64,000 bases of DNA from Portunus trituberculatus. Its lineage: Eukaryota > Arthropoda > Malacostraca > Decapoda > Portunidae. How positions within the stretch are numbered: position 1 is the first letter of the stretch; every line of letters begins with the position of its first letter. The notes under the pieces are model-generated. The model worked only from the letters and a program-made list of their open reading frames with translations, was not told where the DNA came from and made no database searches. Both the position numbers and the translations under genes were made by a program. The stretch covers positions 6,647,571 through 6,711,570 of the forward strand of contig NC_059258.1 in the NCBI RefSeq assembly GCF_017591435.1, written 5' to 3'. This document shows, piece after piece, positions 62,201-64,000 of this stretch.

Positions 62201-63891
62201 TCTCCCACAACACCACAAGACAACAAACAACCTTTACCTTAACACTGACAACACCACCATCACCACAACACAGCCTTACCTTAATAGTGAAAGCAACACC
62301 ATCTGAAGGAAACACCAAGTCATCTCTTCTGTCCACCTTTAGTTCATGTCTAAGGGAGGATTTGAGGGAGTGGCCAGCTTGTTCCCTCACTGCAAAGGCT
62401 GTGGTCCGGGAGAGGCAGGACAGGTGACGCCACACTCCATCCAACACCAGCTTTTGTTGCACCTGGTGTGGGGAAATGAAAAGGAAAAAACTAATTAATC
62501 TCCTCAGTACCAGGACGCACTTTCATATTCATTCTGCTTTGGTGATTTTCTACAGCTTCAGAAACATATGTTGGGATTAAAATAGTGAAGACTGTGGCCA
62601 TTAATCTTCTGACCTCCATAGATCCTTCCTAATGCAGATAAATTGTATAATTGTACCCAGAAATCAAGGTACAAATGTGTCTCAGTATTGAAGGGGTTAA
62701 ATGTGGTATGGCATAGGTGGTAAACAGGAAAAATGAGGAAAAAAAAGGAATGAATACAGGAAAGAGAAGAAAAAATGGGATGCAAAAATATGAACAGGAA
62801 AATAAGAAAAATACATGGAAAAGAAGAAAAAAGAATTAAGGTGGGGGGAAAAATGAAGAAAGAGGAATAACAGAGAGAAGGGAAGGGAAGAATTTGGTGA
62901 TGTTTAGTGTTGTGAGGAAAATTAAAGGAAAAGAGGAATAAATACAGGGAAGAGAAGAAAAGAATTAGAAGGGAAAAACTGACAAGAAAAATGGAATAAA
63001 AATGGAAGAGAAGAGGAAAAAAACAGGGAAGAGGGGAGAGGAAAAAAAAAAAAAAGAGAGGAAAAAAGAAAAAACAGGAAAAGAGGAAAAAACAGGGAAG
63101 AGAGGAAAAAATACAGGGAAAAGAAAGAATAAACAGGGAAGAGATGAAAGGAAAAAATAATAATTAGAGTGGGAGAAAATGAAGGAAAAAAAATAAATGC
63201 AAGGAAGGGAAGAAAAGAAATTGGGATGGGAAAAATTAAAAGAAAAAAAATATTACCAAAGAGAAAAAGAATTGGGAGAGAAAAAGAAAAAAAAATAAAT
63301 ACAGGAAAGAGAAGAAAAAAGAATCAAGGTGAGAAAAATTGAAAGGAAAACAAAGGAAGAAAAAGGAAGGAAGAAAATGAAATGGGAAAAATGAAGAAAA
63401 AGAATAAATATATAGAAAAAAAAAATTAGGTCAAGAAAAATGAGAAGAGAAAGAGGAATAAATAGAAGGAATGGAGGAAAGAAGAAATAGATATGTTTGG
63501 TGTTGCAGGAACAAAAATAAGAGAAAAAAAAAAAAAGACAAGAAAAAGCCAAGAATTGTGATGTTTGTTGTTTATGGAAATGAAAAAATAAATAAATAAA
63601 TAAAAATGTTATGGTGTTGAGAGGAGGGAAATGATACTATGGTGTTGAAAGAAATGAAAAATAAAAACAACCTCTAAAATATTAATAGGGAATGTTGAGT
63701 TTGGTGTTATTGATGAAAGGAAAACCAAATCGGAAAACCAAAAATATGAAAAACAAAAAAGAAACGCAGGATAAACAAAACTCACTTGTGGGGCAGAATT
63801 GAAGGCGAGGGAGAGAAGAATACCTCGGTCCAACTCCTTGTACCCGGACCAGGGAGACTCAGACGCCTGCTGGTACACACTGCTGCTCAGA
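58348..63891 (-). CDS. SAMM50: Sam50/Omp85 mitochondrial outer-membrane assembly protein, C-terminal part
   Basis: Core subunit of the SAM complex, which folds beta-barrel proteins into the mitochondrial outer membrane. Six exons on the minus strand are in the window: 63891-63786, 62462-62280, 61423-61337, 59554-59393, 58912-58786, 58535-58348 (853 bases, about 284 residues). They cover most of the 16-stranded barrel (human protein 469 residues); the POTRA domain and first strands lie beyond 64000. Landmarks: REQAGHSLKSSLRHELKVD, ITDRFLLGGPMNLRGFEM (the conserved R-G-F loop-6 motif of Omp85), WAAALHTYSPLPLL, FRLHAFVNTGNIGDF and YCVPLLVQRGD. The barrel closes with QFGVAASFL and stop. All junctions are GT-AG and in phase. 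Confidence 0.95.
58570..58780. repeat. (GGT)n, (CTA)n and (AAC)n in a SAMM50 intron
   Basis: Simple repeats at about 58563-58598, 58638-58672 and 58737-58772 in the 250-bp last intron. Confidence 0.9.
58786..58912 (-). CDS. SAMM50: SAMM50 internal exon
   Basis: 127 bases between ACACACACAG and CTTAA/GTGAGT, phase 0 to 1. It encodes YWAAALHTYSPLPLLG and FRLHAFVNTGNIGDFVL. The ATG at its first codon is internal methionine, not a start. A GA/GT tract precedes the acceptor. Confidence 0.95.
58920..59392. repeat. (GA)n, (CT)n and T/C-rich intron
   Basis: GA (58924-58963) beside the exon acceptor, T/C-rich sequence, CT (59187-59238), then CTCCCACACACT repeats up to the donor of the next exon. No other feature. 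Confidence 0.88.
59393..59554 (-). CDS. SAMM50: SAMM50 internal exon
   Basis: 162 bases (54 codons, phase 0) between TCCACAG and GCTGAC/GTGAGT. It encodes VIQGSLLAGHLLPL and DRFLLGGPMNLRGFEMCGVG, including the R-G-F motif that inserts into the barrel in Omp85 proteins. Confidence 0.95.
59580..60560. repeat. intronic tandem array, units about 120 bp
   Basis: About eight units contain TTGTTTTAATTGTGGGATGTT, AAGTTAGTTGTTTTGAAAGG, GGATTTTTGGATGT and GGTTAAGTTAGTTTAAGTTC. A GGGTA pentamer burst is at 60360-60412. It lies in a SAMM50 intron. Confidence 0.85.
60561..61335. repeat. simple-repeat cluster (ATTT, GGGTCAATGTGT, GT, ACC, GGA)
   Basis: ATTT repeats (60595-60660), a short GGGGTTAGGGGTCAATGTGT array (60780-60900), more ATTT, GT (61077-61094), ACC/ACT (61130-61190) and GGA/GAA (61205-61330) up to the SAMM50 exon at 61337. 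Confidence 0.88.
61337..61423 (-). CDS. SAMM50: SAMM50 internal exon
   Basis: 87 bases (29 codons, phase 0) between CTCTGCAG and GACATG/GTAAGA, encoding NELAGLGGDIGFLKNELD then LQVNVPLPGDM. A GGA/GAA tract sits at the donor side. Confidence 0.93.
61480..62275. repeat. minisatellite in SAMM50 intron with copied splice-donor sequence
   Basis: 61500-61690 repeats ACCACAACACCATCACACC and CCCATCACCAAT. From about 62020 the units contain CTTTACCTTAATAGTGAAAA, which copies the real exon border at 62271-62295 (CCTTACCTTAATAGTGAAAG). On the coding strand these read AG/GTAAAG at about 62032, 62109 and 62237. Confidence 0.8.
62280..62462 (-). CDS. SAMM50: SAMM50 internal exon
   Basis: 183 bases (61 codons, phase 0) between CCACACCAG and ATTAAG/GTAAGG. 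It encodes LDGVWRHLSCLSR, AVREQAGHSLKSSL and SDGVAFTIK. Its donor region is copied several times in the array downstream (see 61480-62275). Confidence 0.95.
62495..62700 (+). mobile_element. piggyBac-like MITE
   Basis: TTAA at 62495-62498 and 62697-62700. The left end is diverged (TCTCCTCAGTACCAGGACGC) and the right end is GTATTGAAGGGG. The interior matches 50739-50952. It starts 33 bp from the acceptor of a SAMM50 exon. Confidence 0.82.
62710..63785. repeat. purine-rich tandem repeat in SAMM50 intron
   Basis: AATACAGGGAAGAGAAGAAA and AATTAGGATGGGAAAAAT-like phrases recur in A/G-rich DNA. Phe/Ser/Leu ORFs on the minus strand are artefacts. The last 150 bp before the exon donor are less biased but show nothing. 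Confidence 0.8.
63786..63891 (-). CDS. SAMM50: SAMM50 internal exon (5'-most in window)
   Basis: 106 bases between CTCCTGCAG and CACAA/GTGAGT, ending in phase 0. It encodes SSVYQQASESPWSGYKEL then RGILLSLAFN, barrel strands near the start of the Omp85 domain. Its upstream intron (63892-64000) is GGA-rich and runs off the window. Confidence 0.85.
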
Positions 63892-64000
63892 CTGCAGGAG
63901 GAGAAGCAGGAGGAGGAGGAGGAGGCGGAGAGATAGTTAGAAGAAGAGGAGGAGAAAAGGTGATTATGGAAGGATGAAGAGGAGGAGGAGGAGGACAAGG

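Overview
This window is nuclear DNA from an animal, most likely an arthropod and probably a decapod crustacean. The inference rests on split genes with GT-AG introns, an extreme density of di- and trinucleotide microsatellites, long tracts of the arthropod telomere-type motif AACCT/TTAGG, tRNA-derived SINEs with (AC)n tails, and several cut-and-paste transposon relics. No bacterial-type operon, CRISPR array or ribosomal RNA gene was seen. The organism was not identified to species.

Four genes could be assembled exon by exon, with reading phase checked at each junction. (1) A minus-strand gene, coding 9064-18986, encodes a protein of about 1,110 residues with glutamine/histidine runs, an acidic stretch and twelve C2H2 zinc fingers. 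Its short last exon is a candidate only. (2) GINS3 (Psf3, a subunit of the GINS replication-helicase complex) lies on the plus strand at 24648-28238, head to head with the zinc-finger gene. (3) FIBP (FGF1 intracellular-binding protein) lies on the minus strand at 37228-52390, with seven in-phase exons, 364 codons and a last intron of about 10.5 kb. (4) The C-terminal part of SAMM50 (Sam50, the mitochondrial outer-membrane beta-barrel assembly protein) lies on the minus strand at 58348-63891; its 5' exons lie beyond the right edge. The genes are not functionally related, so this is an ordinary repeat-loaded chromosomal neighbourhood.

Most of the rest is repetitive. Transposon remains are: a LINE reverse-transcriptase pseudogene (1-1045) and a LINE C-terminal relic (19190-19374); a degraded FLYWCH-type Mutator-like element with flanking direct repeats (19375-22376); a hAT-type MITE with a perfect 8-bp target duplication (44065-44936); four TTAA-flanked piggyBac-like MITEs; two Tc1/mariner-like MITEs; a 1.1-kb foldback element with an 8-bp duplication inside GINS3 intron 1; six SINE copies in two related families; and a possible LTR.

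The most unusual observation is that several minisatellite arrays include an exon edge. Copies of the FIBP exon-6 acceptor region, of the SAMM50 donor at 62280, and of the SAMM50 stop codon and 3' UTR are amplified beside the real exon, giving series of decoy splice or stop signals. Also notable are a 10-bp repeat that forms a ten-module heat-shock-element pattern (8141-8190), a degenerate C2H2-like tandem array (3836-5352), a 30-bp variant-repeat minisatellite (13139-14580), and GINS3 exon 3, which is one base out of phase on both sides next to microsatellites.
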